A DNA stretch of 64,000 nucleotides from Prolixibacter bellariivorans ATCC BAA-1284 (GTDB lineage Bacteria; Bacteroidota; Bacteroidia; Bacteroidales; Prolixibacteraceae), in NCBI RefSeq assembly GCF_000621705.1, contig NZ_JHXO01000007.1, positions 124,001-188,000 on the forward strand, written 5' to 3'. A program made the translations under genes and the position numbers. The notes beneath the pieces are model-generated. The model was not told where the DNA came from. It saw only the letters and a list, made by a program, of their open reading frames with translations, and did not search any database. Positions 51,070 to 59,748 of this stretch are shown piece after piece (position 1 is the first letter of the stretch; each line of letters begins with the position of its first letter).

Positions 51070-53277
51070 GTGACAGATAGTTTTAAGGAAAGTATTTCAG
51101 AAGAGTATAATAAACTGATTGCTGGTTGCTCCCGCAATTTCAGTGATCAGGAGTTGGTGCAGGTACATCGTGCTTTTGAACTGGCCAAGGAAAAGATTGG
51201 TGATAAAACATGGTCGAATGGCGAACCGATGATTTTGCATTCCATCGCGGTAGCGCAGTTGGCGGCCAATGAAATTGGGTTGGCATCGGATTCTGTCATT
51301 TCAGCGTTGTTGCACAATGTTTATACCGAAGAGGAAGGAATCAAGGGTAGACAGGAAATCGAGAAGCTTTTTGGCAAAGTAGTTTGTGAGATTCTTGACG
51401 GCTTAATCAAGATCAATGCCATCAAAACAGATAACCTCGCGCTGCAAAGCGAAAATTTCAGAAGGCTGATGTTGGCGCTGTCCGGCGATGTGCGGGTTAT
51501 TTTGATTAAAATTGCCGACAAACTTCAGGATATGCGTACGCTCGATCGGTTTCCACATACCGTACACAAAAAGCATGCGCACGAGACGATGCATTTGTAT
51601 GCCCCGCTGGCTCACCGCCTGGGGCTATATAAAGTCAACTCGGAGTTGCAAGATATTTCATTGAAGTATTTACATCCGAAAGACTACCGGCATATTGTTG
51701 ATAAACTGAAAGAGACGGATGAGCAACGGAAAAACTTTGTTTCGGAATTTGTAAAACCTGTTGAAGTAAAGCTGGAAAAGCGAGGCTTCGACTTTGAGAT
51801 GAAGGCCCGGACCAAATCGATTTTCTCTATCTGGAACAAGATGAAGAAAAAGGGAGTCGATTTTGATGAAGTGTTCGACCTGTTTGCCATCCGTATCATT
51901 TTAACCTCGAAGCCGGATGACGAAAAATCGGATTGCTGGCAGGCTTTTTCGGTTGTCACCGAAGAGTACCAATCGAACCCAGAACGTTTGCGCGATTGGA
52001 TTACCATTCCCAAGTCAAACGGTTATGAATCACTTCATACAACGGTGCTTGGACCAGGAAAGCGTTGGGTGGAAGTTCAGATTCGCACGCGCAGGATGGA
52101 TGATGTGGCAGAAAACGGCCTGGCTGCCCACTGGCGTTACAAAGGTGGAAAGGGCACTTCGGAACTGGATGACTGGCTGAAAAATATTCGTGAAATTCTG
52201 GAGAATACTGAAATGAATCCGGTGGATTTCATCGAAGAGTTTAAGGTCAATATTTATGAAGATGAGATTTTTGTCTTCACACCGAAAGGTGATTTAAAGA
52301 AGTTGCCTGCTGGCTCAACCTTATTGGATTTTGCCTACGAGATACATTCCGCAATTGGAGATCATTGCACCGGTGGTAAAGTGAACGACCGGATGGTGAC
52401 GCTGAAGCACAAGCTAAAGAACGGGGATCATATTTCGGTAGAAACCTCCAATAATCAGAAACCAAAACTCGATTGGCTCGAATTTGTCGTTACGTCAAAA
52501 GCCAAATCACACATTAAATCGAGTTTAAACGAGGAACAGAAAAAACAAGCTGATAATGGTAAAGAAATGCTTCTGCGTAAGCTGAAAAACTGGAAGATTG
52601 ATTACAACGACCAGGTTATTCGCAACTTGCTAAAGCATTACAAACTGAAGTTGGCTGCCGATTTGTATTACAATATTGCCATTGGGAAGATTGAGCCGTT
52701 GGAGATAAAAGAGGTGCTTTCCGGAGGTAAGGAAGAAGAAACAGTTAAGGATAAGTTGTCGGAAATTTTACCGGCTTCCGATTTGAAGGATTTAACTTTC
52801 GACACGGGAGGTGATTTCCTGGTAATTGATAATGATATCCGGAATATCAATTACAAACTGGCTCAGTGTTGCAACCCGATTTTCGGCGACAATATTTTCG
52901 GTTTTGTCACCATTCGGGAAGGGATAAAAATTCACCGGATGAATTGTCCTAATGCGCCTCAGATGTTCGAACGTTATCCATACCGGGTCATTAAAGCTCG
53001 TTGGAAGGATACCGGAAAACGAAATTCCTTTCAGACAACGATTCACATTTCCGGAACGGATGAGATGGGACTTGTCAGCGATATTTCGCATATCATTTCC
53101 AAAGATGTTGGGGTGCAAATGCGTTCAATTTCGGTTAACTCGGAAAACGGCAATTTTGAAGGGACGTTGCGTGTTTTTGTAAACGATTTGGAACACCTCG
53201 ATTTTCTGATAAAGAAATTACGTAATGTGCATGGTGTCCTGTCGGTTGGACGTGCAGACAATATCAAATCCAGATAG
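51070..53277 (+). CDS. RSH-family (p)ppGpp synthetase with degenerate hydrolase site
   Basis: 735 residues from a GTG at 51070 (a TTG at 51028 is less likely). Domains: HD (about 25-180), synthetase (about 235-350, with R-D-W-I-T-I-P-K-S-N-G-Y-E-S-L-H and W-V-E-V-Q-I-R-T), TGS (about 390-450) and ACT (about 655-730). The synthetase residues look intact. The hydrolase site is not: the usual H-D-V-V-E-D reads H82-N-V-Y-T-E, and the later D-R-L-H-N-M reads D-K-L-Q-D-M. The protein is therefore likely to make (p)ppGpp but not degrade it, like RelA. A second, bifunctional Rel elsewhere in the genome is expected. Confidence 0.9.
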   Translation: MTDSFKESISEEYNKLIAGCSRNFSDQELVQVHRAFELAKEKIGDKTWSNGEPMILHSIAVAQLAANEIGLASDSVISALLHNVYTEEEGIKGRQEIEKLFGKVVCEILDGLIKINAIKTDNLALQSENFRRLMLALSGDVRVILIKIADKLQDMRTLDRFPHTVHKKHAHETMHLYAPLAHRLGLYKVNSELQDISLKYLHPKDYRHIVDKLKETDEQRKNFVSEFVKPVEVKLEKRGFDFEMKARTKSIFSIWNKMKKKGVDFDEVFDLFAIRIILTSKPDDEKSDCWQAFSVVTEEYQSNPERLRDWITIPKSNGYESLHTTVLGPGKRWVEVQIRTRRMDDVAENGLAAHWRYKGGKGTSELDDWLKNIREILENTEMNPVDFIEEFKVNIYEDEIFVFTPKGDLKKLPAGSTLLDFAYEIHSAIGDHCTGGKVNDRMVTLKHKLKNGDHISVETSNNQKPKLDWLEFVVTSKAKSHIKSSLNEEQKKQADNGKEMLLRKLKNWKIDYNDQVIRNLLKHYKLKLAADLYYNIAIGKIEPLEIKEVLSGGKEEETVKDKLSEILPASDLKDLTFDTGGDFLVIDNDIRNINYKLAQCCNPIFGDNIFGFVTIREGIKIHRMNCPNAPQMFERYPYRVIKARWKDTGKRNSFQTTIHISGTDEMGLVSDISHIISKDVGVQMRSISVNSENGNFEGTLRVFVNDLEHLDFLIKKLRNVHGVLSVGRADNIKSR

Positions 53278-53374
53278 GTAATCAGATACCTGAGAAAATA
53301 TGGCACAGTTTTCGTGACAATTTGTACTGTTAAATAAAGAGAACAGATAAAACTGAGAAGGGAAAGCTTGAAAT

Positions 53375-53650
53375 ATGAAAGAAGATTTGACTAAAGCCAA
53401 AGAAGCATACGAGCGGGGAGAGTTGGATGAAGTATTTTCACTGTTGAATAATGGTGAAGTAAATGAATCTGATTCGGAAGCCAACATGCTTTTAGGAATG
53501 AGTTATTATAAGAAGCAGCAATGGGGAAATGCGCTGAATTGCTTCAACGCCGTTACTTCAGTTGAACCGGAAAACAAAAATGCAAAAGGGTATATCGATA
53601 TGATTCAGAATATTTTAAAATTTTACCACAAGGACCGATTCAACCCCTGA
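53375..53650 (+). CDS. Small TPR-like protein
   Basis: A 91-residue, acidic, helical protein with at least two TPR-like helix pairs (A-K-E-A-Y-E-R-G-E-L-D-E and N-M-L-L-G-M-S-Y-Y-K-K-Q-Q-W-G-N-A-L-N-C-F). No signal peptide. It follows the RSH gene by 97 bases and could be an accessory protein, but no function can be assigned. Its codon pattern matches its neighbours, so it looks like a real gene. Confidence 0.7.
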   Translation: MKEDLTKAKEAYERGELDEVFSLLNNGEVNESDSEANMLLGMSYYKKQQWGNALNCFNAVTSVEPENKNAKGYIDMIQNILKFYHKDRFNP

Positions 53651-53782
53651 TAATCATTTTATGCTTAGGACCCTCTTATTTTTGGGGGAGTTTTCAATAA
53701 AAAGATGAGATTTATGAGTAGATACGATTATATTCAGTGGTCGGTTGTATAAAGCGACGATGAAAAATAAACATGTAACTAC

Positions 53783-53812
53783 TTTCATATTTTTTTAAAA
53801 TCATTATTTTTG
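53783..53812 (+). promoter_or_regulatory. Promoter of the secreted TPR gene
   Basis: TTTC (53783-53786), 18-base spacer, TATTTTTG (53805-53812), a near-consensus Bacteroidota promoter. Confidence 0.5.
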
Positions 53813-53873
53813 AGCTTACTAATAGAATATGATAAACATAAATATTGATAGACAATTTAAAATAGGAGCAACA

Positions 53874-54536
53874 ATGAAGAAACTGATCGCTGTTTTAATT
53901 TTTACTGTGGGATTTTTGGGAACCTCTTTTGCACAGGACAATAATCAAGATGCAATCGCATCGAAGAATGCTGGTAACGAAGCTTTGCGTTCAAAAGACT
54001 ATGCAAAAGCGATGACCAATTTCGAAAAAGCTATTGCGAACTGGGGCGACCAGGATCCGGACTATGTGATGATTTACAACACGGGTTATTCTGCTTACAA
54101 AATTAAAAAGTGGGATCAGGCCATTAAGTATTTCACCATGGCGGCTGACGCTAGCTACAAAGCTGAGTATGCTTATTTGTACATTGCCAATTCGTACCGG
54201 CATTTGAATAACATGCCAAAATTTGAAGAGACACTTGAAACAGGTCTTACAAAGTACCCGAATAGTAAAAAAATCAAATCGTTTTTGGGCGTTTATTACC
54301 TGAAAGAAGGAAATGCTCATTACAAAAAAGGTGCTGCTATCTTACAGGCCGCAGCTAATGATGTAAAAGCCGGCAAGTACAAAACAACTGATGACAAATA
54401 CAAAGCACAGGTTGCTAAAGCAAAGGTTGATTTTAAAGCCGCTATGCCTTTTGTTGAAAAAGCAGTGAAACTCGACCCGAGTGACCCACAGGCAAAACAA
54501 CTGAAAGACTTGATTCAGAAAAATCTGGATATGTAA
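53874..54536 (+). CDS. Secreted tetratricopeptide-repeat protein
   Basis: 220 residues from the ATG at 53874, chosen for AGGAG 7 bases upstream and the signal peptide (M-K-K-L-I-A-V-L-I-F, ending S-F-A-Q). The mature part has about four TPR units (for example N-A-G-N-E-A-L-R-S-K-D-Y-A-K-A and Y-L-Y-I-A-N-S-Y-R-H-L-N-N). The last segment repeats K-A-A-M-P-F-V-E-K-A-V-K-L-D-P. TPRs bind other proteins. It is a periplasmic scaffold of unknown partner. A strong terminator follows. Confidence 0.85.
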   Translation: MKKLIAVLIFTVGFLGTSFAQDNNQDAIASKNAGNEALRSKDYAKAMTNFEKAIANWGDQDPDYVMIYNTGYSAYKIKKWDQAIKYFTMAADASYKAEYAYLYIANSYRHLNNMPKFEETLETGLTKYPNSKKIKSFLGVYYLKEGNAHYKKGAAILQAAANDVKAGKYKTTDDKYKAQVAKAKVDFKAAMPFVEKAVKLDPSDPQAKQLKDLIQKNLDM

Positions 54537-54556
54537 GAAACGATACAAAATTCAAA

Positions 54557-54584
54557 AAAGCCCGGACTTGTCCGGGCTTTTTTT
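54557..54584 (+). terminator. Intrinsic terminator
   Basis: AAAGCCCGGA (54557-54566) pairs with TCCGGGCTTT (54571-54580), then T run. Confidence 0.92.
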
Positions 54585-54676
54585 GTTTAGACACTTTCCA
54601 AAAGGTTGGAAATCGGACACGTTTTAGAGGGAATTTTGTATTTTCAACCTCCGAAAATCACAAACACGGTTATTCA

Positions 54677-55780
54677 ATGAACTTATTTGAAGACAAGCGA
54701 GTAGTCATGACGCTCGATGCCGGAGGAACGAACTTCGTTTTTTCAGCGATTCGCGGTGGAGAAAATATCGTTGAACCTATTACATTGCCCTCAAACGGAG
54801 ACAATTTGGAAAAAAGTCTGGCCAACATGGTGGATGGTTTTTCCAGAGTGAAGGACGAACTGAATGAAGAGCCTGCAGCGATTAGTTTTGCGTTTCCAGG
54901 CCCGGCTGATTATCCCAATGGAATTATTGGTGATTTGGTGAACCTGCCAGCATACCGTGGTGGCGTGGCTCTTGGTCCATTTCTTAAAGAGAAATTCAAT
55001 TTGCCCGTTTACATTAACAACGACGGCGATTTATATGCTTACGGTGAAGCGCTGGGTGGTTTCCTTCCCGAAATCAATAAAAGCCTGGAGGATGCGGGTT
55101 CACCCAAACGTTACCACAATCTGGTAGGAATTACGCTGGGAACTGGTCTTGGCGGTGGTTTGGTTCGCGAAGGTAAGCTCATTATTGGAGACAATGCCAT
55201 GGCTGCTGAAATTTATGCCTACCGGAATAAACTGAATCATAACTGGTGTGCGGAGGACGGTGTTTCTATTCGCGCTGTAAAACGTCATTATGGCGAGTAC
55301 AGCGGCGATGCCAATGCAGAAGAACTAACGCCGAAAGATATTTTCGAAATTGCCAAAGGCATGCGTCCCGGGAATAGCGAAGCAGCAATGAAGGCTTTTG
55401 CTTCGGTAGGCGACACCTTAGGCGATGTGCTGACTCATCTAGCTACTACGTTTGATGGCTTGATCGTAATTGGAGGTGGACTTTCCGGCGCAGCCGAACT
55501 GATCATGCCCGCAGCATTGGCTGAGATGAATGGTACGCTTGATTTGCCGGATGGCGAAACGATGCCCCGTTTGGTACAGAAAGTGGTTAGTGCTGATACC
55601 GAAGAGGGCTTATCTGCTTTATTGCACCAGAAAACGGCTGAGATTAAGGTGCCACAAAGTGATAAAACAGTGGTGTACAATCCGGAGCCGATGTTGGCCG
55701 TGGGAATTAGCCGTATTGGAGCAAGCCGTGCCATTTCGCTGGGTGCTTATGCTTTTGCACTCGACAAACTGGATGCTTGA
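54677..55780 (+). CDS. ROK-family sugar kinase
   Basis: 367 residues. The phosphate-1 motif is D-A-G-G-T-N near the N-terminus. The sugar-binding region is V-Y-I-N-N-D-G-D, followed by T-L-G-T-G-L-G-G-G (phosphate-2) and G-G-G-L-S-G-A (adenosine). The CXCGxxGCxE zinc motif of many ROK proteins is absent: the matching position reads N-W-C-A-E-D. There is no N-terminal DNA-binding domain, so it is a kinase rather than a repressor. Glucose or another hexose is the likely substrate by family. It is monocistronic. Confidence 0.9.
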   Translation: MNLFEDKRVVMTLDAGGTNFVFSAIRGGENIVEPITLPSNGDNLEKSLANMVDGFSRVKDELNEEPAAISFAFPGPADYPNGIIGDLVNLPAYRGGVALGPFLKEKFNLPVYINNDGDLYAYGEALGGFLPEINKSLEDAGSPKRYHNLVGITLGTGLGGGLVREGKLIIGDNAMAAEIYAYRNKLNHNWCAEDGVSIRAVKRHYGEYSGDANAEELTPKDIFEIAKGMRPGNSEAAMKAFASVGDTLGDVLTHLATTFDGLIVIGGGLSGAAELIMPAALAEMNGTLDLPDGETMPRLVQKVVSADTEEGLSALLHQKTAEIKVPQSDKTVVYNPEPMLAVGISRIGASRAISLGAYAFALDKLDA

Positions 55781-55802
55781 TAATCATCAGAAATAGAACA
55801 GG

Positions 55803-55830
55803 AGCCGGTTGAGTTTTCGACCGGCTTTTT
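55803..55830 (+). terminator. Intrinsic terminator of the ROK gene
   Basis: AGCCGGT (55803-55809) pairs with ACCGGCT (55820-55826), then T run. GC drops sharply after this point. Confidence 0.88.
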
Positions 55831-55946
55831 ATCTCAAAAATTTTTAAATCCAGCTAGTGCGTAACTAGACAAGAAAACAATATCACACTTAATTGTCATC
55901 CCTTTTATTTTTATCCTAACATTGATAGGATGCATCATTATATTAT

Positions 55947-56816
55947 TTATTTACGAAATGAATCCGAAATATACTTTATAAATTCAGGTGTAACAGAACG
56001 CCAGTAGCTCCAATTATGTGCTCCATTCTGAATCCTGAATTCATGTTCTATACCTTTCTTTTTAAGAACAGTATGTAACATTACATTATTCGGTGATAAG
56101 TGGTCATCATCACCACAACTGATGTACAATCTTATACTACTTTCTGTATCATCTGGTAAATTATCATAATAAGCGAAAACATCATACGGTTTATACCAAT
56201 CCATCAATTTCTTTTCACTAACATTTGGAAATTTTCTTCTCAAATAATCATAATCAAATTTTCTTACCGCACCAGACAATGCACAGGCAACAGAGAATTT
56301 TTCAGGTTGGTGTTGGATATATTGCACAACAGCTGCCCCACCTAAAGAAGCACCTGCCAAAGCCCTGCTATCTCTTTCTGTTCTGCAACGATAATTTTTT
56401 TCTATGTACGGTATAAATTCTTCAAAAAAGAAATCTTCAAAATTAAAATCACCTTCGGGGTCATTCCAATAACTGATTCTTTTTGTTTCAAAGTTGGCAT
56501 CAGGTGTTACGACTATCATTGGTGTAATTTCACCACTTTCAATGGCTTTATCCAAATAATGTTTTAATCCTCCATAGTAGTACCATGATTGCTGATTTGG
56601 AACAGTATTAGATGGACCTGCCGGATGCAACAGGTATAGAACCGGGTAAGTAAGTTCAGACGACTCATAACCTTCTGGCAGATAAATCGAATACTTACGT
56701 TCCATTTTTAAAATATTGCTTTGAAGTGTTTTCGAATCGAACACTTTACTTTGGTTTTGTGCTTGTGTTGTAATTATTAAGAAGAGAAAGGCCAGGGATA
56801 AAGTTAAAATTTTCAT
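55947..56816 (-). CDS. Secreted esterase (esterase D/acetyl-xylan-esterase-like)
   Basis: 289 residues with a signal peptide (ending T-Q-A-Q). It is an alpha/beta hydrolase: Y-L-L-H-P-A-G (oxyanion side), nucleophile Ser in G-A-S-L-G-G, Asp in S-C-G-D-D-D and the catalytic His in N-G-A-H-N-W-S-Y-W. The R-K-Y-S-I-Y-L-P-E-G-Y beginning is typical of putative esterase D proteins. It hydrolyses carboxyl esters in the periplasm or outside. The coding sequence is AT-rich, and the gene opens a low-GC block of secreted proteins on the minus strand. Confidence 0.9.
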   Translation of the reverse strand: MKILTLSLAFLFLIITTQAQNQSKVFDSKTLQSNILKMERKYSIYLPEGYESSELTYPVLYLLHPAGPSNTVPNQQSWYYYGGLKHYLDKAIESGEITPMIVVTPDANFETKRISYWNDPEGDFNFEDFFFEEFIPYIEKNYRCRTERDSRALAGASLGGAAVVQYIQHQPEKFSVACALSGAVRKFDYDYLRRKFPNVSEKKLMDWYKPYDVFAYYDNLPDDTESSIRLYISCGDDDHLSPNNVMLHTVLKKKGIEHEFRIQNGAHNWSYWRSVTPEFIKYISDSFRK

Positions 56817-56867
56817 ATTGTTCAGTTTAGGATAAATTAGTAAAAGTGTAATTTATATCTATATCAT

Positions 56868-57308
56868 TTATTGCGAAATAACCCGGGTTGATTGTCTTGC
56901 CGCCAGTTTCCATCCTTCTTTGGTTTTTATCCAAACGTTTGTGAATCTTCTTGGAATCCAATCATCATGGTTCGTGGTCATATTTTGGGGTTGTTGTAAC
57001 TCTTTGCCCATTACAATTGCAATGTCTTGATTGAACGTGATTTTCTCAATTATTCTTTCAACTGCCGGAAATTTATGTCCACTTTTCATGAGTGCAACTA
57101 TTTCCTTAGGAGTTACAATTTTACCATTGGGATTGTTTACAACGTAATTTTCAGACCAGATTTTTAACAACGAAGTTGTATCCCCCTTATCAAGTAATTC
57201 AGTCCAATGTTTTTCCAATTGTTTGATTTTTATTTCATCACTTGATTGTGCAACAGCAACGGTAGTTGCAAAAATGAAACTAATTAGGAATAAATTTAAT
57301 GCTTTCAT
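56868..57308 (-). CDS. Secreted SnoaL/DUF4440-like protein
   Basis: 146 residues from the Met at 57308, which starts a good signal peptide (M-K-A-L-N-L-F, ending V-A-V-A-Q); the frame extends 19 codons further upstream without such features. The mature part is an NTF2-like fold: a helix with Q-L-E-K-H-W-T-E-L-L-D-K-G-D, S-E-N-Y-V-V-N-N-P-N-G, and strands ending W-I-K-T-K-E-G-W-K-L-A-A-R-Q-S-T. Such folds bind small ligands or act as isomerases. Its role is unknown. It lies 51 bases upstream of the esterase gene. Confidence 0.85.
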   Translation of the reverse strand: MKALNLFLISFIFATTVAVAQSSDEIKIKQLEKHWTELLDKGDTTSLLKIWSENYVVNNPNGKIVTPKEIVALMKSGHKFPAVERIIEKITFNQDIAIVMGKELQQPQNMTTNHDDWIPRRFTNVWIKTKEGWKLAARQSTRVISQ

Positions 57309-57373
57309 ACTTTCTATGTTTTGAGTCAATTTACGACTTTTTATGCATGGTTTTTCTTTTTTCAAAGTATCTC

Positions 57374-57501
57374 ACAACGGTTACGTATATGAAACGTTTG
57401 GCATTTCGAAGCACTTTCCTGTCAAGTTACAAGTAACTTTGACACGAGCTGAGACGTTCGATAACCCACAGACTGCCTAATGTTTAATATACGATGTTAG
57501 C
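57374..57501. repeat. attC-like imperfect inverted repeat (site B)
   Basis: Left arm AAC-GGTTA-CGTATAT-GAAAC (57376-57395); right arm GTTTA-ATATACG-AT-GTT-AGC (57482-57501). CGTATAT/ATATACG pairs perfectly, with a longer spacer on the left arm, as in site C. It lies between the genes at 56868-57308 and 57517-58719. Confidence 0.55.
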
Positions 57502-57516
57502 TAAAGTTTTTCTTTA

Positions 57517-58719
57517 TCAATATATATCATCTTGCTTTATTTTTAAATCAGTCAGATCTAATAATTTCAAACACACACTTTCAATTTTTCCACCAGACCA
57601 TCTATCAACAACATGATATTTCCCAAGCTCTTTTCCTTCTAAAATCCATTGTGCTCCGTCTGTTCCTAAAATTCCACTTTGCGTAGTAGGTAAATTCCAA
57701 AAATTAATCGAATTAACACTTACTACAAAATCATTCCACTCTTTAATTGTCAATACCTTACTCTTATTTTCTATTATTTTTCCTGGGGCATAACCACCAG
57801 CACCATCACAAACTTTCCAATACAATGTTACAGTGTCATTAAAATTTTCCAATCCGATTACAACGGGATTGTGAAATGTACGTAACCAAGTAAATCTAAA
57901 CACTTTTGCCGGCAAAGAATCACTTAATACAGGTTCATCCAAAGCATTGAGGTGTGATGCATACCAATTGATATGAAAAAGAGCTGACTCAACTCCTGAA
58001 ACTTTAAATTCTGAATCTGATACAAAATCAATTACATTAACTGAGTAATTAGTTTGCCAATCACTTGGTAAATCAACAAAAGCAGATATTGGAAAATAAG
58101 ATGACTGTATTTTATAGCTTTCATAAAGTTTTTTCTTATTTAAGTCTTCATTATAGTTTGCAAGTTGTATTAATGGAAATTTTAGAGTTTCCTTATATCT
58201 TTCGTTTTGATTGCAGAGAGTAGAAAAGTATTTGATTGCATTTGCTGAATAATAATCAAGATTTGCCTTTTTCTTGGTCGTTTTAAATTCTTTAATGAAA
58301 AGTTCATAATACAACTTACCCAAGCTATAAATGGCTTCCACATTTACACTGTCGAGTTTGTAGGCTTCTTTTAAGTATTTGATTTGTTGAGTATCGGTTA
58401 GTCTTGCAAAATGGGCATTTCGCTCTTGAGCTCTTATTAGGAATGGTTTTGGACTATTAGGATTCTCTTTTGTTAATCTGTCAAATAAAAAATTGATCGA
58501 ATCTTTTTGATTATTTCTACCATAGACTTCAACTAAGTAATTAATCGCTCTTGCATTCAGACTGTCAATATCTAATAATTTGTAAGCAATATTTTTTTTA
58601 TTCCCCCATTCTTCGCCAGATTTATAAAAACTCAATTCGTGCTCAAGTTTTTTTATAGTCTGTGAAAAGCAAGTAAAATTTATTAATAAGAATATTAATC
58701 CTGTCAGTATTTTTTTCAT
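57517..58719 (-). CDS. Secreted protein with TPR-like helices, unknown function
   Basis: 400 residues with a signal peptide (M-K-K-I-L-T-G-L, ending C-F-S-Q). Residues about 20-180 are TPR-like helices (for example N-Y-L-V-E-V-Y-G-R-N-N-Q-K-D and A-I-Y-S-L-G-K-L-Y-Y-E-L). The C-terminal half (about 240-395) is a separate alpha/beta region with F-R-F-T-W-L-R-T-F-H-N-P and D-G-A-Q-W-I-L-E-G. Low GC and flanking attC-like repeats suggest a cassette-borne gene. I do not recognise the family. Confidence 0.72.
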   Translation of the reverse strand: MKKILTGLIFLLINFTCFSQTIKKLEHELSFYKSGEEWGNKKNIAYKLLDIDSLNARAINYLVEVYGRNNQKDSINFLFDRLTKENPNSPKPFLIRAQERNAHFARLTDTQQIKYLKEAYKLDSVNVEAIYSLGKLYYELFIKEFKTTKKKANLDYYSANAIKYFSTLCNQNERYKETLKFPLIQLANYNEDLNKKKLYESYKIQSSYFPISAFVDLPSDWQTNYSVNVIDFVSDSEFKVSGVESALFHINWYASHLNALDEPVLSDSLPAKVFRFTWLRTFHNPVVIGLENFNDTVTLYWKVCDGAGGYAPGKIIENKSKVLTIKEWNDFVVSVNSINFWNLPTTQSGILGTDGAQWILEGKELGKYHVVDRWSGGKIESVCLKLLDLTDLKIKQDDIY

Positions 58720-58741
58720 TTGGTCGTTGTTCCTAAATTTT

Positions 58742-58873
58742 GGTTAACGGTCACTTGTATATGGTCGGGCGGGATTTCCAACAGAAATCCTGTCAGACCC
58801 GCAGGCAAATGGGAGCAAGGTCTGATTTGTCAGACCGCTAAAACCCCCGCCTGCCATATACAAATTGTTAACC
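58742..58873. repeat. attC-like imperfect inverted repeat (site C)
   Basis: Left arm GGTTAAC-GGTCAC-TTGTATATGG (58742-58764); right arm CCATATACAA-ATT-GTTAACC (58854-58873). The 7-bp outer and 10-bp inner segments pair perfectly. The spacers differ by three bases, and GGCGGG/CCCGCC pairs further in. Total length 132 bases. The minus-strand right end reads GTTAACC, one base off the integron R' consensus GTTRRRY. Confidence 0.65.
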
Positions 58874-58882
58874 ATAGATTTT

Positions 58883-59467
58883 TTATTTTCCATCTATAAT
58901 AACTCTATTGATTTGATTAGAAAATATTTCAATTTTACTTGAATATTTTGGGTCACTTTTTTCTTTAATTTCCAAAATATATTCCTTTGCATATCCTTTA
59001 GGGTCTTCTTCCTCAGTTCTTATTAATTCACCTATATCATAAGCAAATGATGTTATGTCGCTGTTGTCCATTTTAAAAAATTCGTTGGGATAATTAAGGC
59101 AATATAGCTTCGTATAATCACCAATATCCGAGGGAAGGAATTCGTAATCACTATTAGCGATAAGTTCGGGTAATTTCTTACGTATTTTTTTAAATACTAT
59201 AATATAGAATGCCCTTTCTATTGAATCATTTATTATTATTTTTTGAACCAATAGGTCAAGGCTTTTCTCGTCAATTTGGTTTAGATGTGCTTTTCCATTA
59301 AGGATATCTTCTCCAAGTTTCTTTAAGTCTATTGAGTCTTTCGATATTTGATTTTGCGGAGTGGAAATTACCAGTTTAGTGTCATCGAAAATTTGCTCTG
59401 AATTTGATTCCGCACATAAAACGTTAGACAAAATCAAACTCAATATATAAAGAGTAAGTATTTTCAT
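58883..59467 (-). CDS. Secreted protein of unknown function
   Basis: 194 residues with a signal peptide (M-K-I-L-T-L-Y, ending L-C-A). The mature part is charged and helical (D-S-I-D-L-K-K-L-G-E-D-I-L-N and L-D-L-L-V-Q-K-I-I-I-N-D) with no catalytic motif. GC is low. It is enclosed by attC-like site C downstream and a partial site (GGTTAAC at 59482-59488) upstream, the layout of a single-gene cassette. No family is recognised. Confidence 0.68.
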   Translation of the reverse strand: MKILTLYILSLILSNVLCAESNSEQIFDDTKLVISTPQNQISKDSIDLKKLGEDILNGKAHLNQIDEKSLDLLVQKIIINDSIERAFYIIVFKKIRKKLPELIANSDYEFLPSDIGDYTKLYCLNYPNEFFKMDNSDITSFAYDIGELIRTEEEDPKGYAKEYILEIKEKSDPKYSSKIEIFSNQINRVIIDGK

Positions 59468-59481
59468 TTTTTCAAATTTAT

Positions 59482-59506
59482 GGTTAACTAGTGTGTATCA
59501 AATATG
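59482..59506. repeat. Partial attC-like arm (site E)
   Basis: GGTTAAC-TAGTGT-GTATCAAATATGG resembles the left arm of site C (GGTTAAC, six-base spacer, GTAT...ATATGG). The expected right arm is missing. The repeat array begins soon after. Confidence 0.4.
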
Positions 59507-59533
59507 GTTGTTATTTCTCTTTTAACAAATTTG

Positions 59534-59577
59534 TAGGTGTTGTTATACTACCAGTTATGGGGGTATAACAACACCTA
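59534..59577. repeat. Perfect 15-bp inverted repeat
   Basis: TAGGTGTTGTTATAC (59534-59548) pairs without mismatch with GTATAACAACACCTA (59563-59577) across a 14-base loop. No T run follows on either side, so it is not a standard terminator. Confidence 0.8.
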
Positions 59578-59748
59578 TTATGTTGAGTCGTCAAAAAGCT
59601 TGTCAACCGGATTCTTAATCTTTTCAATAGGCTTCGGTCTGTCGTCATTTTGTTGGTTGTTAAGCTCATCCAAGTTAACAAAAAAATTATTTGGCCATGA
59701 CATGTTCTTGGTGCAACCGGGGAAGGGGCTGGGACAACTTCCTCAGCC

